DNA of 64,000 nt from Caulobacter sp. SLTY (GCF_009905535.1 NZ_JAAALA010000013.1:43226-107225), one strand, 5' to 3'; shown: positions 50,735-60,034, numbered from the stretch's first letter. Made by a program: numbers and translations. The notes: a model not told the origin generated them from the letters alone.

Positions 50735-52159
50735 TCAGGCAGCCTTAAGGGCCGCATAAGCTTCCAGCGCGCGAGCCCGGGCCATGCCGTGATCGACAAT
50801 CGGTTCCGGGTAGTCACGGCCGAGCACGACATCTGCCCGACCCAGCACTTCAGATACGGCCGTCCACGGCGCATGGATGACCGAGTCCGGCAATTTCGCC
50901 AATTCAGGGACCCAGCGCCGAACATAGGCGCCGTCCGGGTCGAACCGCTGGCCCTGTACGATCGGGTTGAAGATGCGGAAGAAGGGCGAGGCGTCGGCGC
51001 CCGATCCTGCCACCCACTGCCAATTTCCGGCGTTCTGGGCAACGTCGGCATCGACCAGCGTGTCCCAGAACCAGGCCTCGCCTCGCCGCCAGTCGATCAT
51101 CAGGTCCTTGATCAGGAAGCTGGCCGCGATCATTCGCACCCGGTTGTGCATGAAGCCGGTAGCCCACAGCTCCCGCATTCCTGCGTCAACGATCGGATAG
51201 CCGGTCAGGCCTTTCGACCAGGCCTCGAAGCCGGGCTCGTCCTTGCGCCAATCCAACTGGTCGAACTGCGGCTTCCAGGCCTTGGTCGGCAGGTCGGGGT
51301 TGTGGAAGATCAGATGATGGTTGAACTCGCGCCAGCCGAGCTCGGCCAGGAACTTCTCGACCTGGCTATGGGAGACACCCCGCGCCGCCGCATCCTGCGC
51401 CGCGCGCCAGACCTGCCGGGGGCCGATCTCGCCGAAATGCAGGTGCGGCGACAGGCGGGATGTACCGGCCCGGTCCGGCCGATCCCGGTCGGTGGCATAG
51501 TGGTCGACCGCACCGTCCAGAAAGTCGTGCAGCGCTTCGCGCGCCCCGGCCTCGCCCGGCGTCCAGTCGAACCCGCCCGACCAGTCCGGCCCGCTCGGAT
51601 GCAGGCCCCAGTCGGCCAGCCGCTCGCTCTTGGGCCACTTTGCCGGCGCCGCGAGCTCGGCAGGCGCGCGGTGCAGCACGAAGCTGCCGACCCGCGCCGA
51701 CGCCGCCCGCCAATAGGGGGTGAACACCTTGTATGGGCCGCCTGAGCCGGTCTCGACCTCCCAGGGCTCGTTCAGCAGGGCGCTGTTGCAGGACAGGCAT
51801 CGGACGCCGCCACCTGTAAGCTTCGCCTTGATCGCCTTGTCCCGGGCGATGGCGCCGGCGTCATACAGCCGGTTCCAATGCACCGCCTCCGCGCCCGTCT
51901 CCCGCACCAGCTCGTCGAGCACCTTGCCCGCCTCGCCCCGCCGCAGGATCAGCCGCGAGCCCCGCGCTTCCAGTTCGGCCTCCAGCGCCTTCAGCGACTT
52001 GTCCAGCCACCAGAGCGAGGCGCCGCCCATCGGCCGAACGCCGGGCGTCTCGTCGAGGATGTAGACGGGGATTACCGTCCCCTCGATGGCGTGCAGGGCC
52101 GGATTGTCCGCGAGGCGAAGGTCCTGGCGAAGCCAGAGGAGGGTGGTTGGCGTAGTCAC
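50735..52159 (-). CDS. phrB: Class I deoxyribodipyrimidine photolyase
   Basis: A 474-residue CPD photolyase. The antenna domain starts TTLLWLRQDLRLADNPAL. The FAD/DNA domain contains GTSRLSPHLHFGEIGPRQVW, LAELGWREFNHHLIFHNP, TGYPIVDAGMRELWATGFMHNRVRMIAASFL and WFWDTLVDADVAQNAGNWQWVAGSGADASPFFRIFNP. All are hallmarks of class I photolyases. I use GTG 52157-52159 (TTPTTLLWL); another GTG at 52174 adds five residues. It leads an operon of lipid-modifying genes. A TGATCC-type promoter lies just upstream. Confidence 0.92.
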   Translation of the reverse strand: MTTPTTLLWLRQDLRLADNPALHAIEGTVIPVYILDETPGVRPMGGASLWWLDKSLKALEAELEARGSRLILRRGEAGKVLDELVRETGAEAVHWNRLYDAGAIARDKAIKAKLTGGGVRCLSCNSALLNEPWEVETGSGGPYKVFTPYWRAASARVGSFVLHRAPAELAAPAKWPKSERLADWGLHPSGPDWSGGFDWTPGEAGAREALHDFLDGAVDHYATDRDRPDRAGTSRLSPHLHFGEIGPRQVWRAAQDAAARGVSHSQVEKFLAELGWREFNHHLIFHNPDLPTKAWKPQFDQLDWRKDEPGFEAWSKGLTGYPIVDAGMRELWATGFMHNRVRMIAASFLIKDLMIDWRRGEAWFWDTLVDADVAQNAGNWQWVAGSGADASPFFRIFNPIVQGQRFDPDGAYVRRWVPELAKLPDSVIHAPWTAVSEVLGRADVVLGRDYPEPIVDHGMARARALEAYAALKAA

Positions 52160-52163
52160 GCCA

Positions 52164-52193
52164 CGGCTACGCACCAGGCGCCGGATCGGATCA
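52164..52193 (-). promoter_or_regulatory. Candidate ECF11 (RpoE/ChrR-type) promoter of the photolyase operon
   Basis: On the minus strand TGATCC (52193-52188) is followed after 18 bp by TAGCCG (52169-52164). The -35 matches exactly the TGATCC recalled for the Rhodobacter singlet-oxygen sigma factor, at its usual spacing; the -10 (about TAAGA) matches only in TA. The start of transcription would fall close to GTG 52159, giving a leaderless message. Low to moderate certainty. Confidence 0.4.
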
Positions 52194-52242
52194 CCGCGAC
52201 CCGCTTGACCGCCCCCGCGTCAAAGCCCACACCCTGCCGCCC

Positions 52243-53709
52243 ATGGACCTTGCCGGCCTTCAAAAGCTCCTCGACGCCGTCACCGGCGCCCGCGTCGCCT
52301 GCGTCGGCGATGTCATGTTCGACCGCTTCGTCTACGGCGATGTCAGCCGCACCAGCCCCGAGGCGCCGGTGCCCGTGCTGGCGCTCGGGCGCGAGACGGT
52401 CATGCTCGGCGGGGCCGGCAACGTCGCCCGCAATGTCGCCGCGCTGGGCGGCAAGGCGGCCCTGGCCGGCCTCATCGGTGATGATGCCTCCGGCAAGGAG
52501 GCCCTGCGTCTGATCGCCGACGAGCGCGGCATGGAATCCCACTTGGTCACCGACCCCGCCCGACCGACCACGGTCAAGACCCGCTACGTCGCCTCCGGCC
52601 AGCAGCTGCTGCGCGTCGATTCGGAAGACGCCTCGCCGGCCGTCCGCGAGCTCGAAACCAAACTCGCCAATGCCGCCCGCCATGCCGCCGAGGGCGCCGG
52701 CGCCATCCTGCTGTCCGACTACGGCAAGGGCGCCGTGACCCAGAAGGTCATCGAGGCCTGCCTAGAGGCCCGCGACAATGGCGCCGTGCTGATCGTCGAC
52801 TCCAAGGCCCGCAGCTTCGCCCGCTACGGCGCCGCCGACCTGGTCAAGCCCAATGCCGCCGAGCTGGCCCGCGCCACCGACCTGCCTACCGACACCGACG
52901 AGGAGGTCGAGGCGGCCCTGGCCCGCGCCCTCGACCTGTCCCGCTGCGAGGCGGTGCTGGTCACCCGCGCCGCCAAGGGCATGAGCCTGGCCGTGCGGGG
53001 GCAGGGGGTTCGCCACTTCCCCGGCCGCCCGCGCGAGGTGTTCGATGTCTCCGGCGCCGGCGACACGGCGCTGGCCGCCCTCGGCCTGGCGCTGGCCGCG
53101 GGCCAGGCGATGGACGACGCCGTCGCCTTCGCCCTGCTGGCCTCCGGCGTAGTGGTCGAAAAGGCCGGCACCGCGACCGCCAGCCCTCGCGAACTGGTCG
53201 AGGCGGAGATCGCCGCCCGCTTGGCGCCGGCCGAACTGAAGCTGGCCAGCCCAGCCGCCATGGCCGCCCAGGCCGCCGAATGGCGCAAGCAGGGCCTCAA
53301 GGTCGGGTTCACCAACGGCTGCTTCGACATCCTGCACAAGGGCCACGTCGCCTACCTGGCCCAGGCCCGCGCCTGGTGCGACCGGCTGATCGTGGCGGTC
53401 AACAGCGACGCCTCGGTGCGCAAGCTCAAGGGCGAAGGCCGTCCGGTCAACGACCTGGAATCCCGCGCCGTGGTTCTCGCCGGTCTGGCCCACGTCGATC
53501 TGGTCACCGCCTTCGACGAGGACACCCCGATCAAGCTGATTGAGGCCGCCCGTCCCGACGTGCTGATCAAGGGCGCCGACTACACCGTCGAGGGCGTCGT
53601 CGGCCACGACCTGGTCCAGGGCTGGGGCGGAGAAGTGAAGCTGGCCCCCCTGGTCGACGGCTATTCGACCACCGCTGCAATCGCCCGGATGACCGGGAAG
53701 GAGTCCTGA
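52243..53709 (+). CDS. hldE: HldE, bifunctional heptose-7-phosphate kinase / heptose-1-phosphate adenylyltransferase
   Basis: A 488-residue enzyme for ADP-heptose, a precursor of the LPS inner core. The N-terminal ribokinase-like kinase (to ~residue 320) has GGAGNVARNVAALGG and the catalytic DVSGAGDTALAALGLALA. The C-terminal adenylyltransferase (~from 345) has VGFTNGCFDILHKGHVAYL, with HKGH as nucleotide-binding HxGH. It begins the plus-strand heptose operon with hldD 1 bp downstream. Start and length fit the family. Confidence 0.95.
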   Translation: MDLAGLQKLLDAVTGARVACVGDVMFDRFVYGDVSRTSPEAPVPVLALGRETVMLGGAGNVARNVAALGGKAALAGLIGDDASGKEALRLIADERGMESHLVTDPARPTTVKTRYVASGQQLLRVDSEDASPAVRELETKLANAARHAAEGAGAILLSDYGKGAVTQKVIEACLEARDNGAVLIVDSKARSFARYGAADLVKPNAAELARATDLPTDTDEEVEAALARALDLSRCEAVLVTRAAKGMSLAVRGQGVRHFPGRPREVFDVSGAGDTALAALGLALAAGQAMDDAVAFALLASGVVVEKAGTATASPRELVEAEIAARLAPAELKLASPAAMAAQAAEWRKQGLKVGFTNGCFDILHKGHVAYLAQARAWCDRLIVAVNSDASVRKLKGEGRPVNDLESRAVVLAGLAHVDLVTAFDEDTPIKLIEAARPDVLIKGADYTVEGVVGHDLVQGWGGEVKLAPLVDGYSTTAAIARMTGKES

Positions 53710-53710
53710 A

Positions 53711-54712
53711 ATGACCCGCCGCATCGTTTTCGTCACCGGCGGCGCCGGGTTCATCGGCTCCAACATCGTCGCCAAGCTCTGCGAGGACCCGACCCTCGAC
53801 GTGGTCGTCTGCGACTGGCTGGGCACGACCGATGGCGGCAAGTGGCGCAACATCGCCAAGCACCCCATCGGCGACTTCGTGCCGCCGGAGGAGATGTTCG
53901 AATGGCTGGAAAAGCGCTGGCGCGACGTCGAATGCGTGATCCACATGGGCGCCATCAGTTCGACCACCGAGGCCGACGCCGACAAGATCATCCAGACCAA
54001 TTTCTGCCTGTCGCGTGACCTCTACCGCTGGTGCGCGGATCGCCAGCGCCGCTTCATCTATGCCTCCAGCGCCGCCACCTACGGCGATGGCCTGACCGGT
54101 TTTGAGGACAAGGACGATCTCGAAAGCCTCAAGGCCCTGCAGCCGCTCAATGCCTACGGCTGGTCCAAGGCCCTGTTCGACGTCTTCGCCGCCCGCCAGG
54201 CGGCCCGCGACTACAAGCCGCCGCAATGGGTGGGCCTGAAGTTCTTCAACGTCTACGGCCCCAACGAGGCCCACAAGGACAGCATGAAGTCGGTCGCCGC
54301 CCAGATCTTTCCGAAGGTCCGCGCCGGTCATACCGTCCAACTGTTCAAGAGCCACAACCCCGACTATCCGGACGGAGGCCAGCTGCGCGACTTCGTCTAC
54401 GTCCGGGATGTGGCCGAGGTCATCGAATGGCTGGTCGCCACCCCGACCGTGAATGGCATCTACAACCTCGGCTCCGGCAAGGCCCGCAGCTTCGCCGAGA
54501 TGGCCCAGGCCGTCTTCGAAGCGGCCGGCAAGCCGCCGCTGATCGACTACGTCGACATGCCAAAAGGCATTCGCGATAAATATCAGTACTTTACGGAGGC
54601 TCGCATGGACCGCCTCCGCGAGGCGGGCTACCCGGGCCAGTTTACGCCGCTCGAGGATGGCATCGCCGAGTACGTCTCCAGATACCTCGCCGCTAGCGAC
54701 CCCTATCGGTAG
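53711..54712 (+). CDS. hldD: ADP-L-glycero-D-manno-heptose-6-epimerase
   Basis: A 333-residue short-chain NADP epimerase that completes ADP-L-glycero-D-manno-heptose. It has VTGGAGFIGSNIVAKL at the N-terminus, active-site region NAYGWSKALFDVF (Tyr and Lys of YxxxK) and KFFNVYGPNEAHKDSMKSVAAQI, a motif block characteristic of HldD. It follows hldE by one base, consistent with co-translation. Length is usual for the family. Confidence 0.95.
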   Translation: MTRRIVFVTGGAGFIGSNIVAKLCEDPTLDVVVCDWLGTTDGGKWRNIAKHPIGDFVPPEEMFEWLEKRWRDVECVIHMGAISSTTEADADKIIQTNFCLSRDLYRWCADRQRRFIYASSAATYGDGLTGFEDKDDLESLKALQPLNAYGWSKALFDVFAARQAARDYKPPQWVGLKFFNVYGPNEAHKDSMKSVAAQIFPKVRAGHTVQLFKSHNPDYPDGGQLRDFVYVRDVAEVIEWLVATPTVNGIYNLGSGKARSFAEMAQAVFEAAGKPPLIDYVDMPKGIRDKYQYFTEARMDRLREAGYPGQFTPLEDGIAEYVSRYLAASDPYR

Positions 54713-54718
54713 CCGGGG

Positions 54719-55012
54719 ATGGTCGATGTCCTGCTGCTGATGCACGACGACACGACCACCGAGCCGGTCGGCTGGGACGACTATTTTACGCGCCTGAACG
54801 AGCTTGGCGTCTTCCGCGGCGGCAGCGCCATTGGCGTGGGCGACGCTTTCCGCAAGGCCGGGACGGCCGGCCCGGTCGCCGTCCGCCTGACGGGCTACAT
54901 CCGCGTCGAGGTCGCCAGCCTCGCGGCCGCCGGCGACCTGCTGTCCGGCAACCCGACCTACGAAGCCGGCGGCACGGTCGAAATCCGCGAGCTGCCCCGA
55001 GACGATGGCTGA
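54719..55012 (+). CDS. YCII-like small protein
   Basis: A 97-residue protein with the pattern of YCII/DGPF-type domains: VDVLLLMHDD at the start, then YFTRLNELGVFRGGSAIG, and a C-terminal strand SGNPTYEAGGTVEIRELP. YCII members are small ferredoxin-like proteins of varied function, so no reaction is proposed. It starts 6 bp after hldD and may be co-transcribed with the heptose genes. Confidence 0.65.
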   Translation: MVDVLLLMHDDTTTEPVGWDDYFTRLNELGVFRGGSAIGVGDAFRKAGTAGPVAVRLTGYIRVEVASLAAAGDLLSGNPTYEAGGTVEIRELPRDDG

Positions 55013-55151
55013 CCTCCGCACATTGCGGAACCCGCTGAGACCTTTGTCCCACCCACGGCAATTGCGGACAGGCGCCTAACCCTGCGTCACGATTGCCCAT
55101 GGGTCTCGTGGGCGTAAACTCGCTCCCAACAAGTTCGAAAGGGAGCACGTC

Positions 55152-56639
55152 ATGGTCGGCATCGCCGCCTGGGGGGCCTACGTCCCGCGTCTTCGGCTGA
55201 GCCGCAAGGCCGCCGCCAGCGCCAACAGCTGGGTGGCTCCCAACCTGATGGGCAAGGCCAAGGGCGAGCGGGCCATGGCCAATTGGGATGAGGACGCCCT
55301 GACCATGGCGGTCGAGGCCGGGCGCGACGCGCTGGGGCCGGGCGACGACCGTAGCCACATCGACGGCCTGTGGTTCGCCTCCACCACCGCCCCCTTCGCC
55401 GACCGCCTCAACGCCGGCATCGTTTCCGCCGCCCTGACCCTGGACCGCCGCGCCGCCGCCGCCGATGTCACCGGCTCGCAGCGCTGCGGCCTGACCGCCC
55501 TGGCCCAGGCGCTCAACGCCGTGAAGGCCGGCGCCGCCAAGACCGGCCTGGTCGTCGCCGGTGATCACCGCCGCGCCCGCGCCGCCTCGCCGCAGGAGCT
55601 GGACAACGGGGACGGCGCCGCCGCCTTCGTGGTTTCCAACGACAATCCCGTGGCCGAACTGCTCGGCCACGGCGTCCACACCGCTGACTTCGTCGACCAC
55701 TTCCGCGGCGCCGACGCCGACTTTGACTACCAGTGGGAAGAGCGTTGGATCCGCGACGAGGGCATCGTCAAGTTGGTCCCACTCGCCGTGAAGGATGCGC
55801 TGACCGAGGCGGGCGTCGAAGCCGGCGCGGTCACCCACTTCTGTTTCCCGTCAGTGTTCGGCGGCATGGCCACCACCCTGGCCAAGCGGCTGGGCATTCC
55901 GGCCGAAGCGGTGCGTGACAATCTTGCGGGGGTCATGGGCGAGTCCGGCTGCGCCCACGGCCCGGTCATGCTGGCCCACGCCCTGGAAGAGGCCAAGGCC
56001 GGCGACGTCATCCTGGTCGCCCAGTTCGGCCAGGGCGCCGAGGCCTTCGTCTTTAAGGTCACCGAGGCCATCGCCGACGCCCGTCCGGCGCGCGGCGTAT
56101 CCGGTTCACTCGCCGATCGAAAAGAAGAGACCAACTATCTGAAATTCCTGTTCTTCAACGATCTCGTCGAATGGGATCGGGGCATGCGAGCGGAGAAGGA
56201 CAACAAGACCGCCCTGACCACCCTCTACCGAAACGAGGACCAGATCCTCGGTCTGGTCGGCGGCAAGTGTCGCGAAACAGGCGTGGTGCAATACCCCCGC
56301 ACCCGCATCTCGGTGTCGCCCAACAACCCGACGGTCGACACCCAGGACCCCTATCCCTTCGCCGAGCGCAAGGCGTCGGTCCTGACCTATTCTGCCGACT
56401 TCCTGACCTATTCGATGAGCCCGCCCAACCACTATGGCACCATCGTCTTCGAGGGCGGCGGCCGCATCTTCATGGACATCACCGACGTCGAGCAGGGCGA
56501 CGTGGACACCGGCCTGCCGGTGAAGATGGTCTTCCGCCTGAAGGAGGTCGATGAGAAGCGCGGCTTCCGCCGCTATTTCTGGAAGGCCGCCCCCGACCGT
56601 TCCGCCCAATCCAGCACCGCCGCTATCGCGGCCGAATAG
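55152..56639 (+). CDS. Thiolase-fold (HMG-CoA synthase/KAS III-like) protein with C-terminal OB-fold domain
   Basis: A 495-residue protein. Residues 1-~330 form a ketosynthase III/HMG-CoA-synthase-like domain with catalytic Cys112 in TGSQRCGLTALAQAL and CoA-binding features VVAGDHRRA and FPSVFGGMA. The last ~150 residues match a DUF35 OB-fold; its zinc ribbon is degenerate, with only one Cys (GGKCRETGVV). The fusion resembles acyl-CoA partner proteins that deliver substrate to SCP-x-type thiolases, and such a thiolase is the next gene (11-bp gap). A role in acyl-CoA condensation or cleavage is inferred. Confidence 0.8.
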   Translation: MVGIAAWGAYVPRLRLSRKAAASANSWVAPNLMGKAKGERAMANWDEDALTMAVEAGRDALGPGDDRSHIDGLWFASTTAPFADRLNAGIVSAALTLDRRAAAADVTGSQRCGLTALAQALNAVKAGAAKTGLVVAGDHRRARAASPQELDNGDGAAAFVVSNDNPVAELLGHGVHTADFVDHFRGADADFDYQWEERWIRDEGIVKLVPLAVKDALTEAGVEAGAVTHFCFPSVFGGMATTLAKRLGIPAEAVRDNLAGVMGESGCAHGPVMLAHALEEAKAGDVILVAQFGQGAEAFVFKVTEAIADARPARGVSGSLADRKEETNYLKFLFFNDLVEWDRGMRAEKDNKTALTTLYRNEDQILGLVGGKCRETGVVQYPRTRISVSPNNPTVDTQDPYPFAERKASVLTYSADFLTYSMSPPNHYGTIVFEGGGRIFMDITDVEQGDVDTGLPVKMVFRLKEVDEKRGFRRYFWKAAPDRSAQSSTAAIAAE

Positions 56640-56650
56640 GAGACTCCCTC

Positions 56651-57853
56651 ATGGCCAGCGGCATCAAGGACAAGGTCGCCATCCTTGGCATGGGCTGTTC
56701 GAAGTTCGGGGAGCGGTGGGACGCCGGCCCCGAGGACCTGATGGTCGAGGCCTACCTTGAGGCCATGCAGGACGCCGGTATCGAGCCGACCCAGCTCGAC
56801 GCGGCCTGGTTCTCGACCCACATCGACGAGGTCGGGGTCGGAAAGGGCGGCACCCCGATGAGCCTGGCCCTTCGCCTGCCCAACATCGCTGTGACCCGGG
56901 TTGAGAACTTCTGCGCCGGTGGGTCCGAGGCCTTCCGGGGCGCGGTCTATGCGGTGGCCTCGGGCGCGGCGGACATCGCCATCGCGCTCGGCGTCGAGAA
57001 GCTGAAGGACACCGGCTACGGCGGCCTGCCGACCGGTCAGGCGGGCACCCTGATCCCGCAAACCGCGCCGAACGGCTCGGCGCCGGGCAACTTCGCCCAG
57101 CTGGCGTCCGCCTACCGCGCCAAGCACGGCGTCTCCAAGGAAGACCTCAAGCGGGCCATCGCCCATGTCTCGGTCAAGAGCCACGCCAACGGGGCCAAGA
57201 ACCCCAAGGCCCACCTGCAGAAGGCGGTCACCGAAGAGCAGGTGCTGAATGCCCCGATGATCGCCGAACCGCTCGGCCTGTTCGATTGCTGCGGCGTGTC
57301 GGACGGCGCAGCGGCGGCCATTGTCACCACCCCCGAGATCGCCCGGGCGATGGGCAAGAAGAACCTGGTCACCGTGAAGGCCATGCAGCTGTCGGTCTCC
57401 AACGGCTGGGAGAGCCAGTACAACGGCTGGGACGGCAGCTACTTCCACACCGCCCGCATCGCCGCCTCCAAGGCCTATCGCGAGGCGGGCATCGAGCGGC
57501 CGCGCGAGCAGATTTCGATGATGGAGGTCCACGACTGCTTCAGCGTCACCGAGCTGGTGACCATGGAGGACCTGCATATCAGCGCCGAAGGGCAGGGGTG
57601 GAAGGACGTGATGAACGGTTTCTTCGACGCCGACGGCGGCATTCCCTGCCAGATCGACGGCGGCCTCAAATGCTTCGGCCATCCCATCGGCGCGTCGGGC
57701 CTGCGGATGCTCTACGAGATGTACCTGCAGCTCCAGGGCCGGGCCGGGGAGCGGCAGCTGGCCAATCCGGTGTTCGGCATGACCCACAACCTCGGCGGCT
57801 CGCCATCGACCAACGTCTGCTCTGTGGCCATCGTGGGCCAAGAGGGGGCTTAA
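56651..57853 (+). CDS. SCP-x-type thiolase / acetyl-CoA acetyltransferase
   Basis: A 400-residue thiolase. Catalytic Cys88 is in VTRVENFCAGGSEAFRGAVY. The other active-site elements are EVHDCFSVTELV, GGLKCFGHPIGASGLRM and MTHNLGG near the end. This subfamily, like the thiolase part of sterol carrier protein X, often works with a DUF35-containing partner on branched or sterol-derived acyl-CoAs. It pairs with the preceding gene. Substrate is not known. Confidence 0.88.
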   Translation: MASGIKDKVAILGMGCSKFGERWDAGPEDLMVEAYLEAMQDAGIEPTQLDAAWFSTHIDEVGVGKGGTPMSLALRLPNIAVTRVENFCAGGSEAFRGAVYAVASGAADIAIALGVEKLKDTGYGGLPTGQAGTLIPQTAPNGSAPGNFAQLASAYRAKHGVSKEDLKRAIAHVSVKSHANGAKNPKAHLQKAVTEEQVLNAPMIAEPLGLFDCCGVSDGAAAAIVTTPEIARAMGKKNLVTVKAMQLSVSNGWESQYNGWDGSYFHTARIAASKAYREAGIERPREQISMMEVHDCFSVTELVTMEDLHISAEGQGWKDVMNGFFDADGGIPCQIDGGLKCFGHPIGASGLRMLYEMYLQLQGRAGERQLANPVFGMTHNLGGSPSTNVCSVAIVGQEGA

Positions 57854-57883
57854 CCCTCTCCGCCGGGCGTGCGAGGTTAGGGC

Positions 57884-59068
57884 ATGCCGCCGTGGCTTAC
57901 AGGACGCCGACTCTGGATCGCGCTGGGCGCCGTGGCGCTCGCGGCCATCCTCGCCCTGGCGTGGATGGTCTACGGCGTCGATGTGCTGCGCGCCTCTCTC
58001 GACCCGCGCGTGCCCTTCCAGACCTACGATCCGCCGACCGCTCCGCCCTATGACCAGGCCCGCGCCTGGGCCCTGCTGCCGGCTGCGCCGGACAAGCCGC
58101 GCTATGACGATCCGCCGGCCGATGTCTTCTTCATCCATCCGACCACCTATGACGGGGGCGACCACTGGAACGCCCCCTTCCGCGACGGGCGGGCCACCCG
58201 GCTGACGCGGGAGGTAATGCTGCCCAACTACGCCGGACCCTTCGCCAAGGCCGGCCGGGTGTTCGCCCCCCACTACCGCCAGGCCAGCCTCTACGCCCAG
58301 CTGACCCTGCGCGAGGACGCCCGCGAGGCCCGCGCCTTTGCCTATGAGGACGTTCGCAATGCCTTCCGGCTGTGGAAGGCCAGGTACGGGGGCCAGCGGC
58401 CCTTCATCCTGGTCGGCGTCGAGCAGGGCGGCCTGCTGGCGGCCCGGCTGTTGGCCGAGGAGATCGCCACGGACCCGGCCCTGATGAAGCGCATGGCGGC
58501 CGCCTACCTGATCGAGACCGTTGTCCCCGCCGAAGCCTATGGCCCGACCCGCCCGCCACAGGCCTGCACCCAGCGTCGGGAGGCCGGCTGCGTGCTGGCC
58601 TGGAAGTCGGGTTCGGCCATCGAGCGAGGACGCATCTCCGAGCGCTCCCTGGTCTGGGGCCCCAACGGGACCCTGGTGAACCTTGGCGGCCGCACGCCCC
58701 TCTGCGTCAACCCACTGACAGGCTCGACGACAACCGCCCCTGCGCCCGCCGAAGCCAACCTCGGCGCCGCTAACGCCGCCGGCCTCGGCTGGGGCGAACG
58801 GCCGCCGCTGGTCGCCCGGGCCGTGGAGGCCCGCTGTGACGAGGGGATCCTGAAGGTGTCACGCCCGAAAGCCGCGTCGTTGCGACCGAAGGGCGGCTGG
58901 GCGGAGAAGCTCAGGATGCCCCCCTATAACCTGTTCTACGGCGACCTGGAGGCCGACGCCGGCGCCCGCGTCGCCACTTTGCTCGGCATCCCGGACATCG
59001 CCAACGCCGCCCCGCCCATCACCCAGTCGATCAGTGTGCGGTCGGTGCCGACGCGTCGGATCGACTGA
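57884..59068 (+). CDS. DUF3089 family protein with altered nucleophile site
   Basis: A 394-residue protein with one N-terminal membrane segment (WIALGAVALAAILALAWMVYGV) and an alpha/beta-hydrolase-like DUF3089 domain outside. DVFFIHPTTYDGGDHWNAPF is diagnostic for DUF3089. The nucleophile elbow, usually GHSQG, reads GVEQGG (in FILVGVEQGGLLAARLL), so the catalytic Ser is replaced by Glu. The protein may therefore be inactive as a hydrolase. It follows the thiolase gene by 30 bp. Confidence 0.82.
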   Translation: MPPWLTGRRLWIALGAVALAAILALAWMVYGVDVLRASLDPRVPFQTYDPPTAPPYDQARAWALLPAAPDKPRYDDPPADVFFIHPTTYDGGDHWNAPFRDGRATRLTREVMLPNYAGPFAKAGRVFAPHYRQASLYAQLTLREDAREARAFAYEDVRNAFRLWKARYGGQRPFILVGVEQGGLLAARLLAEEIATDPALMKRMAAAYLIETVVPAEAYGPTRPPQACTQRREAGCVLAWKSGSAIERGRISERSLVWGPNGTLVNLGGRTPLCVNPLTGSTTTAPAPAEANLGAANAAGLGWGERPPLVARAVEARCDEGILKVSRPKAASLRPKGGWAEKLRMPPYNLFYGDLEADAGARVATLLGIPDIANAAPPITQSISVRSVPTRRID

Positions 59069-59086
59069 AGCGCCGCATCCGGCCGG

Positions 59087-59596
59087 TCAGTCGCTGCCGC
59101 CGCCAGCCGCTTCAATGGCCTCTTCGATCTCCCGGCGGACCCAGATCGGCCGGGCGACATAGCGCATCGGGGTGCTGCCTGAGCCGGTGCCGTGGACATA
59201 GACCGAGCCATAGTCGAACACTCGGCCGAGCAAGCCCTGGTCGACGGTGACCGACTCGATCTTGCCGAGGCGCTGCTCGATGGTGCGCCGGCCGATCAGG
59301 CCCCACTTGGCGACCACCTTGCGGTCGGTGACGGCGATCTCGGTCGTCAGAAGGTACACCAAGGCATAGACCACGTTGACGACGCAGACGATGGCGACCA
59401 CGCCGACCGGGATCCAGACCGGTAGGGAGATATCGGCCTGGGCCAGCCAGGCGGCCAGCACACCCGCCTGGACGAACCCGAGGGCAACCGCCAGGACGAC
59501 CAAGGTCGATAACGCGGGAAACAGGATTCCCCAGTGGACCTTGACGACGGCCCGGATGCTCTCGCCCGGCGCCAGGTTCGACGTGATGTAGCCCAT
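59087..59596 (-). CDS. PH-domain (bPH2/YdbS-like) membrane protein
   Basis: A 169-residue protein. Two membrane segments (about residues 23-45 and 59-85) precede a bacterial PH domain: TTEIAVTDRKVVAKWGLIGRRTIEQRLGKIESVTVDQG and GRVFDYGSVYVHGTGSGSTPM. This is the layout of YdbS/YvdT-type proteins. The start ATG 59594-59596 gives MGYITSNLAPGE; an in-frame start four codons earlier is possible. Function of the family is poorly known. Confidence 0.82.
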   Translation of the reverse strand: MGYITSNLAPGESIRAVVKVHWGILFPALSTLVVLAVALGFVQAGVLAAWLAQADISLPVWIPVGVVAIVCVVNVVYALVYLLTTEIAVTDRKVVAKWGLIGRRTIEQRLGKIESVTVDQGLLGRVFDYGSVYVHGTGSGSTPMRYVARPIWVRREIEEAIEAAGGGSD

Positions 59597-59665
59597 GCAA
59601 ACCCCCAACGGTTGGAGCGTATTTGAACAGGTTCTGGCCGTTCATCCATCCCCGTTTGCGGTATC

Positions 59666-60034
59666 TCAGCCGCCCGCCTGCTTCAGCCCCGCGTATTGCG
59701 GTTGGTCGATACGGACCTGGTCGACGATGGAGGCCTTGAGGTGGGCCAGCAGCTTGGCGTCGGTCGGGGCGATCTGGCCGTCCCGGATTTTCGCGCAGAG
59801 TTCTCCGTTCAGGCTGGTCCAGTCCCCATCATGGCCGAGGAGGTCGCGCAGGCGCTCGACCTGAGCGTCCTCGGCGGGCTGGCCTGCGGCGATCTCGCGC
59901 TTGATGGCGTTCAGGGCGTTGACGGCGACCCGGGCGTGGAAGGCGTCGCGGTCCTTGAGGTTGGGGGCGGCGCGTTCCTCGATGAAGCGGACGACGCTTT
60001 CCAGGAGTTCGATGCTGGTCGGATGGGTGATCAC
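59666..60034 (-). CDS. DUF6285 family protein
   Basis: A 122-residue helical protein read from GTG 60032-60034 (MITHPTSIELLESVVRFIEE). DRDAFHARVAVNALNAIKREI is the conserved part. Proteins of this type lie next to aminoglycoside-phosphotransferase-like kinases and acyl-CoA dehydrogenases in many proteobacteria. Its start overlaps the stop of the phosphotransferase gene as GTGA, so the two are translated together. Function unknown. Confidence 0.75.
   Translation of the reverse strand: MITHPTSIELLESVVRFIEERAAPNLKDRDAFHARVAVNALNAIKREIAAGQPAEDAQVERLRDLLGHDGDWTSLNGELCAKIRDGQIAPTDAKLLAHLKASIVDQVRIDQPQYAGLKQAGG

Noticed and set aside
55013..55151. Direct repeat ATTGCGGA at 55022-55029 and 55061-55068 before the thiolase-like gene
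   Set aside because: The repeat is only 8 bp with no dyad symmetry; it could be a regulator site but is too weak to report as a feature.
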